NCBI GenBank assembly: GCA_903970355.1
Contig: CAJCIF010000543.1
Location: 1-5,719 of the forward strand
DNA from: Actinomycetota bacterium
GTDB lineage: Bacteria > Cyanobacteriota > Vampirovibrionia > Obscuribacterales > Obscuribacteraceae
Direction of reading: 5' to 3'
DNA: 5,719 nucleotides
Part shown: positions 1-5,719 of the stretch, piece after piece
How the letters are laid out: the number at the start of each line of letters is the position of its first letter
Position numbering within the stretch: the stretch's first letter is position 1
The notes under the pieces: generated by a model
Database searches by the model: none
Seen by the model: only the letters and a program-made list of their open reading frames with translations
What the model was told of the DNA's origin: nothing
Translations under genes and position numbers: made by a program

Positions 1-1197
1 TTCATTGAAATACGCTTTGCCTTCCCCGGTGGAGGCATAAAAGGATTCTCCTCAAGCGGCCACGCAGACTATCGCGGCGTGAATAGCCAGAAAGCGCTCC
101 GAGACGTACTTCTATTTGCAATGGGCAAATTGGAAGACTACAAAGAACGGTCTCTGAAAGACCTCGTTCCCACTAAAATTGCGCCGCAAGAAATTGGCAT
201 ATTGGCCTGGTCAAACGGTGGCAATATTGCTCTTGTCACTATGGATAAATTCTCCGAGCAACTGCAGGGAATTGCCTGGGTGGCATTTTATGAAAGCCCG
301 ATCGGAGCTCTATTTTTCCCGCCCTCTCTCGGTTGCACACGGGATCTCGTCATGAATAAACACTATCGAGACGGTAGCGCTGCAACTGGACATTGCTTGA
401 TCGACTTTCGCAAACTGAACTGGGATGGCAGCACTAAAAGAGACCCTGGCATTCACAAAAAGCTAAGCGAACCTGATCCGACCGGTGTTCTCTATTTCGA
501 TGATAACGGAAACGGGCAGTGGGAAGAGCCAAGAGAATATGCCTTCAGGTATTCCCTGAAAGTAGGAAGCAACAAAGAATTCTATCCACCAGAAGTAACG
601 GCAGCCATTGAGCGCTTAAAACCATATGGCAAAGACTGGCCGGAACAGATAGCGACTCTTGAGGCTTCAGAAGCATACTTTCAAGAAAGAGATGGTGCCA
701 TTTGTATTCCAGGTGTTGCCCAAAAGTTTCCGAAACTGATGGTCACCATATATGGTAGCCACATGGATCACTTGCAATTACAACCGGATCATCCGCATAT
801 TCAGTTCCAGTACAATACCTGGCTCGATAACAACATCCACTGGATTCGTCTCAATCCGGAAACTATTTATTTGTCTGATATAGCTCAGATGAATACACGC
901 AATTTCGTAAATAACAAACCAAATGGAACGCTTGAATCGGATTCCATTAATGAGAATCTCGAGCCGGAAGGAATCTTGCCAGACTACGTTTATATGGACG
1001 CAAGTATTGCTGAACTGGCAGACCGCGTTAAGAAGAACAATCTGACCAGTCCCCTGCTTGAGCCACTTGTGAAGTATTCAAACGGCGCTAAGCCTGAACC
1101 AAAACCTGGTGCTGCACCTGCCCCAGAAGCAGCAAATAAAGTTGAACCGAAAAAAGATGCACCAGCTACCATCAAAGATCTAGGAAGCATCGAATAA
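1..1197 (+). CDS. Alpha/beta-hydrolase-like protein, 5' end missing
   Basis: The frame is open from base 1 without a stop and codes for 398 visible residues. The GTG at 79 is an internal valine and not the start, because the upstream codons already read as hydrolase-like sequence: a PGGG stretch (bases 25-36) that could form the oxyanion hole, then SSGHADYRG. A nucleophile elbow follows, AWSNGG, with its serine at bases 211-213; alanine replaces the first glycine of GxSxG. Near bases 493-528 the motif YFDDNGNGQWEE resembles an EF-hand or dockerin-type calcium loop. A His-rich segment, GSHMDHLQ (bases 754-777), is a candidate for the catalytic histidine. The last 35 or so residues are Pro/Ala/Lys-rich and probably disordered. 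Family knowledge suggests an esterase- or peptidase-like hydrolase; substrate and location are unknown, and any signal peptide would lie outside the window. It precedes the TPR gene by 37 bases on the same strand. Confidence 0.7.
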   Translation, partial: FIEIRFAFPGGGIKGFSSSGHADYRGVNSQKALRDVLLFAMGKLEDYKERSLKDLVPTKIAPQEIGILAWSNGGNIALVTMDKFSEQLQGIAWVAFYESPIGALFFPPSLGCTRDLVMNKHYRDGSAATGHCLIDFRKLNWDGSTKRDPGIHKKLSEPDPTGVLYFDDNGNGQWEEPREYAFRYSLKVGSNKEFYPPEVTAAIERLKPYGKDWPEQIATLEASEAYFQERDGAICIPGVAQKFPKLMVTIYGSHMDHLQLQPDHPHIQFQYNTWLDNNIHWIRLNPETIYLSDIAQMNTRNFVNNKPNGTLESDSINENLEPEGILPDYVYMDASIAELADRVKKNNLTSPLLEPLVKYSNGAKPEPKPGAAPAPEAANKVEPKKDAPATIKDLGSIE

Positions 1198-1220
1198 AAT
1201 CGCCCCGCAGACAAAGTAGC

Positions 1221-1227
1221 AAAGGAG
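1221..1227 (+). promoter_or_regulatory. Ribosome binding site of the TPR gene
   Basis: AAAGGAG lies 7 bases before the ATG at 1235 and only 4 before an in-frame TTG at 1232. The spacing favours the ATG, so the TTG is unlikely to be the start. Confidence 0.7.
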
Positions 1228-1234
1228 AATTTTG

Positions 1235-2014
1235 ATGATAAAGCAGAGGCTTACTGATGCAATTGAATCAACAGACTCAGAGACCAAGTTGTGGAAATCT
1301 CGTTTTGCTGCTGCAAAAGCCGCCTATGCCAGGGCAGATTTTAAGGAATGCGAATCATTGTTGAATCGCGCCCTGGAAGAGGCAAAGCATCTAAAAGAGC
1401 ACCGATTCGCAGTAAACACCTGTCGCCTCGGACAGGGCGCATTGTGTCTGGCAACCGACAAACTCGATGAAGCGGAAAAACATTTAGAGCAAGTCATCCA
1501 CGAAATTTCAGGCGATAGCGATCCAGCCATGAAAGAACTTGGTGCAGTTGCTCTGAGATTTCATGCTGAGCTCAATTCTGAAAAAGGCAACCTCGAAGGT
1601 GCTGAGCAAGATTTGGACAAAGCTTGCGAAATGCTGGAAACGCTTGGACTGGAAGGTGCAGTCCAACTGGCTTATGCGATGGGTGATATTGCCGCTATCT
1701 ATATCAAACAAGGCGCTTTAACCGAAGCGGGAGAAGCAATCATTGCCTCAATGGAAGTACTGCGTATGACTTTGGGACCGGAATCACCAGAGTATGTGCG
1801 TGCCAATGTTATTTATAGTTTGTGCCATGCCGGCAACGAAGAAGAATTCTTTGGCGGAATTGAGGGCGCAATTGAACAAATGACATATCAAATGGGACGC
1901 AAACATCCCAGTATTGTCCGTGCCATTCACTGGTACTTGGGAAAACTAAATGAGCGCGGCGACAAAACTAAAATAGCTGAAATCGAAGCGAAATTCGGCG
2001 TTCTCAGCGTTTAA
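1235..2014 (+). CDS. TPR-like helical repeat protein
   Basis: This codes for 259 residues starting at ATG 1235, chosen because AAAGGAG sits at the right distance. There is no signal peptide or membrane segment, so it is probably cytoplasmic. The protein is almost entirely helical with degenerate tetratricopeptide-like units: roughly residues 20-53 (AYARADFKECESLLNRAL), 60-92 (LDEAEKHLEQVI), 105-137 (GNLEGAEQDLDKACEML) and 146-179 (IYIKQGALTEAGEAIIASM). A weaker helical pair follows at about 190-243. The LGPESPEYVRA and MGRKHPSIVRA segments resemble the loops of TPR_10/TPR_12 (kinesin-light-chain-like) repeats. Such repeats act as protein-interaction scaffolds; no catalytic domain is present and the partner is unknown. 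It probably forms an operon with the upstream hydrolase. It ends in tandem stops (TAA 2012-2014, TAG 2015-2017), the first overlapping the stop codon of the convergent oxidoreductase gene. Confidence 0.85.
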   Translation: MIKQRLTDAIESTDSETKLWKSRFAAAKAAYARADFKECESLLNRALEEAKHLKEHRFAVNTCRLGQGALCLATDKLDEAEKHLEQVIHEISGDSDPAMKELGAVALRFHAELNSEKGNLEGAEQDLDKACEMLETLGLEGAVQLAYAMGDIAAIYIKQGALTEAGEAIIASMEVLRMTLGPESPEYVRANVIYSLCHAGNEEEFFGGIEGAIEQMTYQMGRKHPSIVRAIHWYLGKLNERGDKTKIAEIEAKFGVLSV

Positions 2015-3078
2015 TAGACCAAAACCGGTTGCTTGCGCATAGCACTGTCGAGAGCTGCTTCGATTATTTGCATGGTTATTAATGCCTCACCTGGCTCTAC
2101 CGGTGGTGCGCCGTTTTTGAGTATGGCATCTCGCACAAGAGAGTAATACCATTGATATGCACCGGGCAGAGTTTCGATTTGTCCATCAAAAGCAAGACCA
2201 TCAATTTCGGATTTGATTCTGCCCCACTTGCTTGGGTCTTCTTTTCCCCAGTCTGGATCTTTGGGAGTGCGGCCGGCTCGCAAAGCGTCTTCCTGCGGAT
2301 CTAACCCGTACTTTTCATAGGTGCCCTTCAGTCCACAAATGCGCAGGCGCGGTGCTGCCATTCGTGCCACAGCACTCATCCAGAGATGAGCGATAACACC
2401 ACTTTCGTAAGTCAAAGCCACAAAGGTGTCATCATCTGCTTTCGCTCCTGGCCTCCGTACGTTCATTTCGCAATAGACCTCTTTTGGTTTTCCGAAAAGA
2501 TTGACGCACTGATCGATCAAATGACTGCCCAAATCGTAAAGCAGGCCTCCGGCTTGAGCTGGGTCTCCCGATTCTCGCCAGGCATTCTCTTTCGGTTGCG
2601 GACGGTAGCGTTCGAAACGAGATTCGAATCGCAAAATCTGGCCAAGCATATCTGAACCGATAAGACGTCTAACCGTTAGAAAGTCATTGTCCCAGCGTCT
2701 GTTCTGAAACACCGAAAGAAAGACATTCTTCTCCTGACTGGCTAATACCAGATCATTAGCTTCCTTCACTGTTACAGCCATCGGTTTATCAATCACGACA
2801 GGCAGTCCTGCGTCAATTGCAGCCATCGCCAGAGGGGCATGATGTTCGTTAGGTGTGGCAATCACAACGAGATCGCAGGTATGACGATTCGACCATAGTT
2901 GTTCCGGATCGATCAAAATGCTCGCTTCTGGAAAAGCCGCTTTCGCTTCTCGTTTTCTCTTTGGATTATTGGTCACGATGGCCGCAACCCGCAAACCATC
3001 CGTGGTGGCAATCAATGGTGCGTGGAAAACAGATCCGGCCAAACCATAACCTACTATCGCTACGTTCAGCTTAGCCAC
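2011..3078 (-). CDS. Gfo/Idh/MocA-family NAD(P)-dependent oxidoreductase
   Basis: A complete 355-residue protein, the usual length for the family. Residues 1-120 form a Rossmann fold with VAIVGYGLAG (G10, G12, G15) as the dinucleotide-binding loop, followed by VVIATPNEHHAPLA and VVIDKPMAVT. K98 of the DKP motif (EKP in most members) is the conserved lysine near the active site. The C-terminal alpha/beta domain carries NRRWDNDFLTV (127-136) and GGLLYDLGSHLIDQ (177-190), where D182 and H186 match the conserved catalytic-region residues. The NRRWDNDF and DKP signatures resemble the E. coli YdgJ / B. subtilis IolW (scyllo-inositol dehydrogenase) branch, so a polyol, inositol or sugar substrate is likely, but the exact substrate is not determinable. 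The start is GTG at 3076-3078, supported by a strong Shine-Dalgarno 5 bases upstream. It is cytoplasmic. No inositol catabolism genes are adjacent. Confidence 0.92.
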   Translation of the reverse strand: MAKLNVAIVGYGLAGSVFHAPLIATTDGLRVAAIVTNNPKRKREAKAAFPEASILIDPEQLWSNRHTCDLVVIATPNEHHAPLAMAAIDAGLPVVIDKPMAVTVKEANDLVLASQEKNVFLSVFQNRRWDNDFLTVRRLIGSDMLGQILRFESRFERYRPQPKENAWRESGDPAQAGGLLYDLGSHLIDQCVNLFGKPKEVYCEMNVRRPGAKADDDTFVALTYESGVIAHLWMSAVARMAAPRLRICGLKGTYEKYGLDPQEDALRAGRTPKDPDWGKEDPSKWGRIKSEIDGLAFDGQIETLPGAYQWYYSLVRDAILKNGAPPVEPGEALITMQIIEAALDSAMRKQPVLVY

Positions 3079-3083
3079 CGGAG

Positions 3084-3090
3084 TCCTCCC
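3084..3090 (-). promoter_or_regulatory. Ribosome binding site of the oxidoreductase gene
   Basis: Read on the minus strand the sequence is GGGAGGA, then CTCCG, then the GTG start. The near-perfect Shine-Dalgarno fixes the GTG as the start and may compensate for the weaker start codon. Confidence 0.75.
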
Positions 3091-3110
3091 ATGAGTTAGA
3101 ATCGCGCCTC

Positions 3111-3116
3111 TATAAC
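3111..3116 (+). promoter_or_regulatory. Possible -10 element for the EamA transporter gene
   Basis: TATAAC resembles a sigma70-type -10 hexamer and lies in the 53-base gap between the divergent oxidoreductase and transporter genes. No convincing -35 box stands 16-18 bases upstream. Transcription from it would leave a leader of only about ten bases, which agrees with the lack of a clear ribosome binding site before the ATG at 3132. Read on the other strand the region is also AT-rich (GTTATAG), so it could serve the divergent gene instead. Weak call. Confidence 0.2.
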
Positions 3117-3131
3117 ATCATTGCACGGACG

Positions 3132-4016
3132 ATGCTTGCCAAGAACAATCTCGGACTTTTAGCCGCCATTTCTGCTCCGTTCTTTATAGCGCTTAGTATC
3201 ACGTTCGTGAAGCTGGCTGGAATTTCCGCTTCACCTTTGGCGATTTCCGGCATCGCCTCGGTTATATCGCTGCCATTTTTGTTGATTCCGCATCTGCTTA
3301 AGCGTTCAAAAATTGATTTGGCAATTTTCCTGAAAGAGCTGCGCACTCCTTTTCTTCAGGTTCTCATTACGAGAGCGGTCCTGGGACAAATTTTGATTGT
3401 TACCGGCTTCACAATGACGACTGCTGTCAAATCCATATTGCTATTGAGATTGGAACCGGCGTTTGTACTTTTCTGGAGTGCCGTGTTTCGACTTGAATCG
3501 CCAAGACCATTGAAGGTTATTGCGACTTTGTTTCTGATTGTAGGTGCTGTCATTGTGGTTGGACCAAAAGAGGCTTTTCTCACGCCAAACCTGGGCGATT
3601 GGTGCGTTGCTTTTTCTCTATTCGTTATTGCCTATTCTTATCTGCCCGCCCAAAAAATCATGGAACGTGTTGGTTCTGCCGATTTTGCCATCGTACTAAA
3701 CGCCGTTAGCGCTGTCGTGTTAGTCGGTTTGTCGTTCATTTTCGGAAAGCCGATTACTTCTTTGTCAGCCAATGCCTGGCTAATGATTACACTCTATGCG
3801 GTCGATTTTTTTGTGATTGCCCTGACGTTGTATTTCTATGCACTCAAAAGCGTCAAACCCTGGGTGGTAGCTTCATTGTTTTCACTGGAAGTGATCTATG
3901 GCATTGCCCTGGCGTATTTGATTTTTCACGAAACCATGGCAGCTCATCAGATATTGGGAGCGACCGTCATATTATTGAGCACCATTTTCATTACAAAGTT
4001 TCAGCAAGAGCCGTAA
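3132..4016 (+). CDS. DMT-superfamily (EamA) transporter
   Basis: A 294-residue, very hydrophobic protein with about ten predicted membrane helices (roughly 9-29, 35-56, 72-92, 96-116, 123-143, 155-173, 182-203, 214-236, 245-264 and 268-288). This is the standard size and topology of EamA/RhaT-type drug/metabolite transporters. Two EamA repeats are visible. The first ends with AVKSILLLRLEPAFVLFW and a VGAVIVVGP helix. The second ends with ALKSVKPWVVASLFSLEVIYG, then HE (266-267) and LGATVILLSTIF. The family exports or exchanges small molecules such as amino acids, nucleosides or sugars across the inner membrane; the substrate cannot be read from sequence. The start ATG 3132 has no obvious Shine-Dalgarno, but no better in-frame start exists nearby and the first helix begins directly after it. 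It is transcribed divergently from the oxidoreductase; a functional link between them is possible but unproven. Confidence 0.9.
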   Translation: MLAKNNLGLLAAISAPFFIALSITFVKLAGISASPLAISGIASVISLPFLLIPHLLKRSKIDLAIFLKELRTPFLQVLITRAVLGQILIVTGFTMTTAVKSILLLRLEPAFVLFWSAVFRLESPRPLKVIATLFLIVGAVIVVGPKEAFLTPNLGDWCVAFSLFVIAYSYLPAQKIMERVGSADFAIVLNAVSAVVLVGLSFIFGKPITSLSANAWLMITLYAVDFFVIALTLYFYALKSVKPWVVASLFSLEVIYGIALAYLIFHETMAAHQILGATVILLSTIFITKFQQEP

Positions 4017-4064
4017 TGGGGCGAGAGACCGGGCTCTACCCAAACCCGATTGCATTCCTACATA

Positions 4065-4073
4065 TGTTACGAT
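4065..4073 (+). promoter_or_regulatory. Possible extended -10 promoter for tatA-uvrB
   Basis: TGTTACGAT matches the TGnTAnnnT extended -10 pattern in the 84-base gap after the transporter gene. No good -35 box is seen at standard spacing (the TTGCAT at 4050-4055 is too close). A start near 4080 would give a leader of about 20 bases containing the ribosome binding site. Short motif, so chance occurrence is quite possible. Confidence 0.25.
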
Positions 4074-4088
4074 TACGAGGAGAGGTAA

Positions 4089-4093
4089 CGAGG
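4089..4093 (+). promoter_or_regulatory. Ribosome binding site of tatA
   Basis: CGAGG lies 7 bases before the ATG at 4101, at a good Shine-Dalgarno distance. It supports this ATG, which also places the membrane helix directly at the N-terminus as expected for TatA. Confidence 0.5.
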
Positions 4094-4100
4094 TTCGTAA

Positions 4101-4355
4101 ATGCTCAGTCCAGTCGATACAGCCGTTATATGTGGGCTGGCGCTCCTGTTGTTTGGTCCGAAGAAGCTGCCAGAAATTGGACGCGCTATCGGTCAGGGCC
4201 TTGGCAATTTCAAAAAGGCAGTCACAGAAGCGCAAGACGAAGTAAAGACGGCGCTCGACACCGACAAGAAACCGCCTGCTCCCCCAGCCACGCCTGCTCC
4301 CACAATTAGTTCTACTCCTACTGCACCTGCAGAAGAAGAAAACAAACCCGGTTAA
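4101..4355 (+). CDS. tatA: Sec-independent protein translocase TatA/TatE-like subunit
   Basis: An 84-residue protein with the TatA plan. There is a short periplasmic N-terminus (MLSPVD), one membrane helix (about residues 7-18), and the FGP hinge (F18-G19-P20). The signature [20 protein letters not shown] (21-40) follows as the amphipathic helix, then a charged segment and a Pro/Ala/Thr-rich tail from about residue 56. TatA oligomers form the pathway by which the twin-arginine system exports folded proteins across the inner membrane together with TatC. TatB homologues share the fold but have a longer amphipathic and coiled region; the short length and the [12 protein letters not shown] signature favour TatA/E. 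No tatC is in the window, so it must be encoded elsewhere. The stop codon TAA overlaps the uvrB start by one base, indicating a shared transcript. The DMT gene ends 84 bases upstream. Confidence 0.92.
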   Translation: MLSPVDTAVICGLALLLFGPKKLPEIGRAIGQGLGNFKKAVTEAQDEVKTALDTDKKPPAPPATPAPTISSTPTAPAEEENKPG

Positions 4356-5719
4356 TGCCCTTTCAAGTACTCTCCAAGTTTAAGCCTGCTGGTGATCAGC
4401 CCAAGGCTATCAAAGCTTTGGTTGATGGCATTCATGCCGGCTATCAATATCAAACCTTGCTCGGTGTCACAGGCTCCGGCAAAACTATGACCATGGCGCA
4501 AGTCATAGAAGAAACTCAAATGCCGGCCCTTGTTCTTGCCCACAACAAAACACTGGCAGCGCAGTTGTGCAATGAGTTTCGTGAATTCTATCCGGAGAAT
4601 GCCGTCGAATACTTTATAAGCTATTACGACTACTACCAGCCTGAGTCCTACATTCCTTCCAGCGACACATATATTGAGAAAGAAGCGAGCGTCAATGAAG
4701 AAATCGATCGCTTAAGACACTCAACAACACGTTCGCTCTGGGAACGGAAAGATGTCGTAGTAGTTGCATCGGTAAGTTGCATATACGGTCTTGGCACACC
4801 AGAGAGATATTTGTCCGCTGCCATCCATTTAAAAGTCGGTCAGGCAATTGATCGGCAGGAACTTCTCAAATCACTGGTAAAAATCTACTACGATCGAAAC
4901 GACATAGTTGTCGAACGTTCGCGTTTTCGTGCCCGAGGAGATGTCGTTGAAATCTTCCCATCTTATGAAGAACGCATTGTACGAGTGCAATTTTTTGGTG
5001 ATGAAATTGAACGCATCGCGATCGTAAACCCGACCACAGGTGAAATTGAAAGCCTGCATGACGACATCCGCATTTATCCTGCGAAGCACTACGTTGCCGA
5101 TGATGTCACATTGGAAAATGCCGTTAAGCAGATCGAAGTTGAGCTTGAAGAAAGAATTCAGGAGCTCATGGGACAGGGCAAACTGCTTGAAGCGCAGCGC
5201 TTGAAACAGCGCACCAGATTCGATATCGAAATGCTCAATGAAGTTGGATACTGCAATGGCATTGAAAATTACTCACGCATTCTCGATGGCCGCCAACCCG
5301 GTGAACCACCACAAACTCTTATTGATTATTTTGTACGCCGTTTTGGACAAGATGGATTTCTGACCTTCATAGATGAATCACACGTAACGGCCCCGCAAAT
5401 TCAAGGCATGTATTTCGGTGACCGTTCTCGCAAAGATACACTCGTTGAGTACGGATTCCGCTTGCCCTGCGCGCGTGATAACAGGCCGCTTACTGCTAAA
5501 GAATTCTGGGCAAAAATCGGCAAATCGGTTTTTGTTTCCGCTACCCCAGGCGATTGGGAATTGAAGGTGAGCAATCAAATTGTCGAGCAAATTATCCGGC
5601 CGACAGGTCTTGTTGATCCCCAAGTAGAGGTGCGGCCAATTAAAGGTCAGATAGATGATCTGATCAAAGAAATTCGCGATCGCGCCACGAAAAAAGAACG
5701 CGTTCTGGTGACGACACTC
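4355..5719 (+). CDS. uvrB: UvrABC system protein B, 3' end missing
   Basis: The open frame begins at ATG 4355 and continues without a stop to the window end, giving 455 residues of an expected total of about 670. UvrB is the damage-verifying helicase-like subunit of nucleotide excision repair: it is loaded by UvrA and recruits UvrC. The N-terminus [17 protein letters not shown] is typical of the family. Walker A is GVTGSGKT (37-44). The aromatic beta-hairpin that clamps DNA is [20 protein letters not shown] (90-109). [10 protein letters not shown] lies at 138-147, Walker B is FIDESH (338-343), and helicase motif III is SATPGD (395-400). The C-terminal helicase domain and the UVR motif lie beyond the window. 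The start overlaps the tatA stop (TAATG) with only a purine-rich AGAAGAAGAA upstream, so translation is probably coupled. Oddities: extra residues at about 327-334 before Walker B, and [12 protein letters not shown] where FRLPSALDNRPL is usual. Confidence 0.97.
   Translation, partial: MPFQVLSKFKPAGDQPKAIKALVDGIHAGYQYQTLLGVTGSGKTMTMAQVIEETQMPALVLAHNKTLAAQLCNEFREFYPENAVEYFISYYDYYQPESYIPSSDTYIEKEASVNEEIDRLRHSTTRSLWERKDVVVVASVSCIYGLGTPERYLSAAIHLKVGQAIDRQELLKSLVKIYYDRNDIVVERSRFRARGDVVEIFPSYEERIVRVQFFGDEIERIAIVNPTTGEIESLHDDIRIYPAKHYVADDVTLENAVKQIEVELEERIQELMGQGKLLEAQRLKQRTRFDIEMLNEVGYCNGIENYSRILDGRQPGEPPQTLIDYFVRRFGQDGFLTFIDESHVTAPQIQGMYFGDRSRKDTLVEYGFRLPCARDNRPLTAKEFWAKIGKSVFVSATPGDWELKVSNQIVEQIIRPTGLVDPQVEVRPIKGQIDDLIKEIRDRATKKERVLVTTL

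Noticed and set aside
79..81. GTG as the start codon of the first gene
   Set aside because: The frame is open to base 1, and the upstream residues (PGGG, SSGHADYRG) fit the hydrolase fold, so this is an internal valine of a gene cut by the window edge.
2023..2030. AACCGGTT palindrome near the 3' end of the oxidoreductase gene
   Set aside because: Only eight bases long and inside coding sequence; it is expected by chance and has no loop or T-run for a terminator.
2386..2655. An 89-codon plus-strand frame inside the oxidoreductase gene
   Set aside because: It is antisense to strongly conserved Gfo/Idh/MocA coding sequence and its product shows no family features.
4018..4041. Possible terminator hairpin after the transporter gene (GGG, AGAG, loop, CTCT, A, CCC)
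   Set aside because: The stem is short and interrupted and no T-run follows, so it does not support an intrinsic terminator.
4016..4309. A 97-codon frame beginning at ATG 4016, overlapping the transporter stop as TAATG
   Set aside because: It runs through tatA in another frame and its product is rich in Arg, Ser and Trp without a recognisable pattern. The TatA frame is clearly the real one.
4352..5623. Minus-strand frames opposite uvrB
   Set aside because: They are short and lie opposite highly conserved UvrB motifs; none has a plausible ribosome binding site or product.

Overview
This is a gene-dense window (no gene-free stretch longer than about 85 bases) of moderate GC content from a bacterial chromosome. 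It holds six protein genes, and the first and last run off the window edges. No RNA genes, insertion sequences, CRISPR arrays or phage genes are visible. The UvrB sequence, the Pro/Ala-rich protein tails and the TPR protein would fit a member of the Cyanobacteriota or its non-photosynthetic relatives (Obscuribacterales/Melainabacteria type). This placement is a recollection-level impression and not a computed result.

Layout. (1) Positions 1-2014 on the + strand hold the 3' part of an alpha/beta-hydrolase-like gene, then a 37-base gap with a strong ribosome binding site, then a TPR-like helical-repeat protein; the two are probably co-transcribed. (2) Positions 2011-3078 on the - strand hold a Gfo/Idh/MocA-family NAD(P)-dependent oxidoreductase of the YdgJ/IolW type. 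It converges on the TPR gene so tightly that both stop codons lie in one TTAA palindrome. (3) Positions 3079-3131 are a 53-base divergent intergenic region. (4) Positions 3132-4016 on the + strand encode a ten-helix DMT/EamA-family transporter. (5) Positions 4101 to 5719 on the + strand hold a tatA-like gene whose stop codon overlaps the start codon of uvrB (TAATG). The uvrB reading frame stays open to the end of the window, and about the first two thirds of the protein is visible.

Functionally this is mostly housekeeping and metabolic DNA: nucleotide excision repair (UvrB), twin-arginine protein export (TatA), small-molecule transport (EamA) and sugar or inositol-type redox chemistry (Gfo/Idh/MocA). 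The least familiar part is the hydrolase plus TPR pair. No defence system, mobile element or clearly new multi-gene system could be supported. The points most worth a second look are the translationally coupled tatA-uvrB pair, a short insertion next to the Walker B strand of UvrB, the hydrolase with an EF-hand-like loop, and the shared-stop convergent junction.
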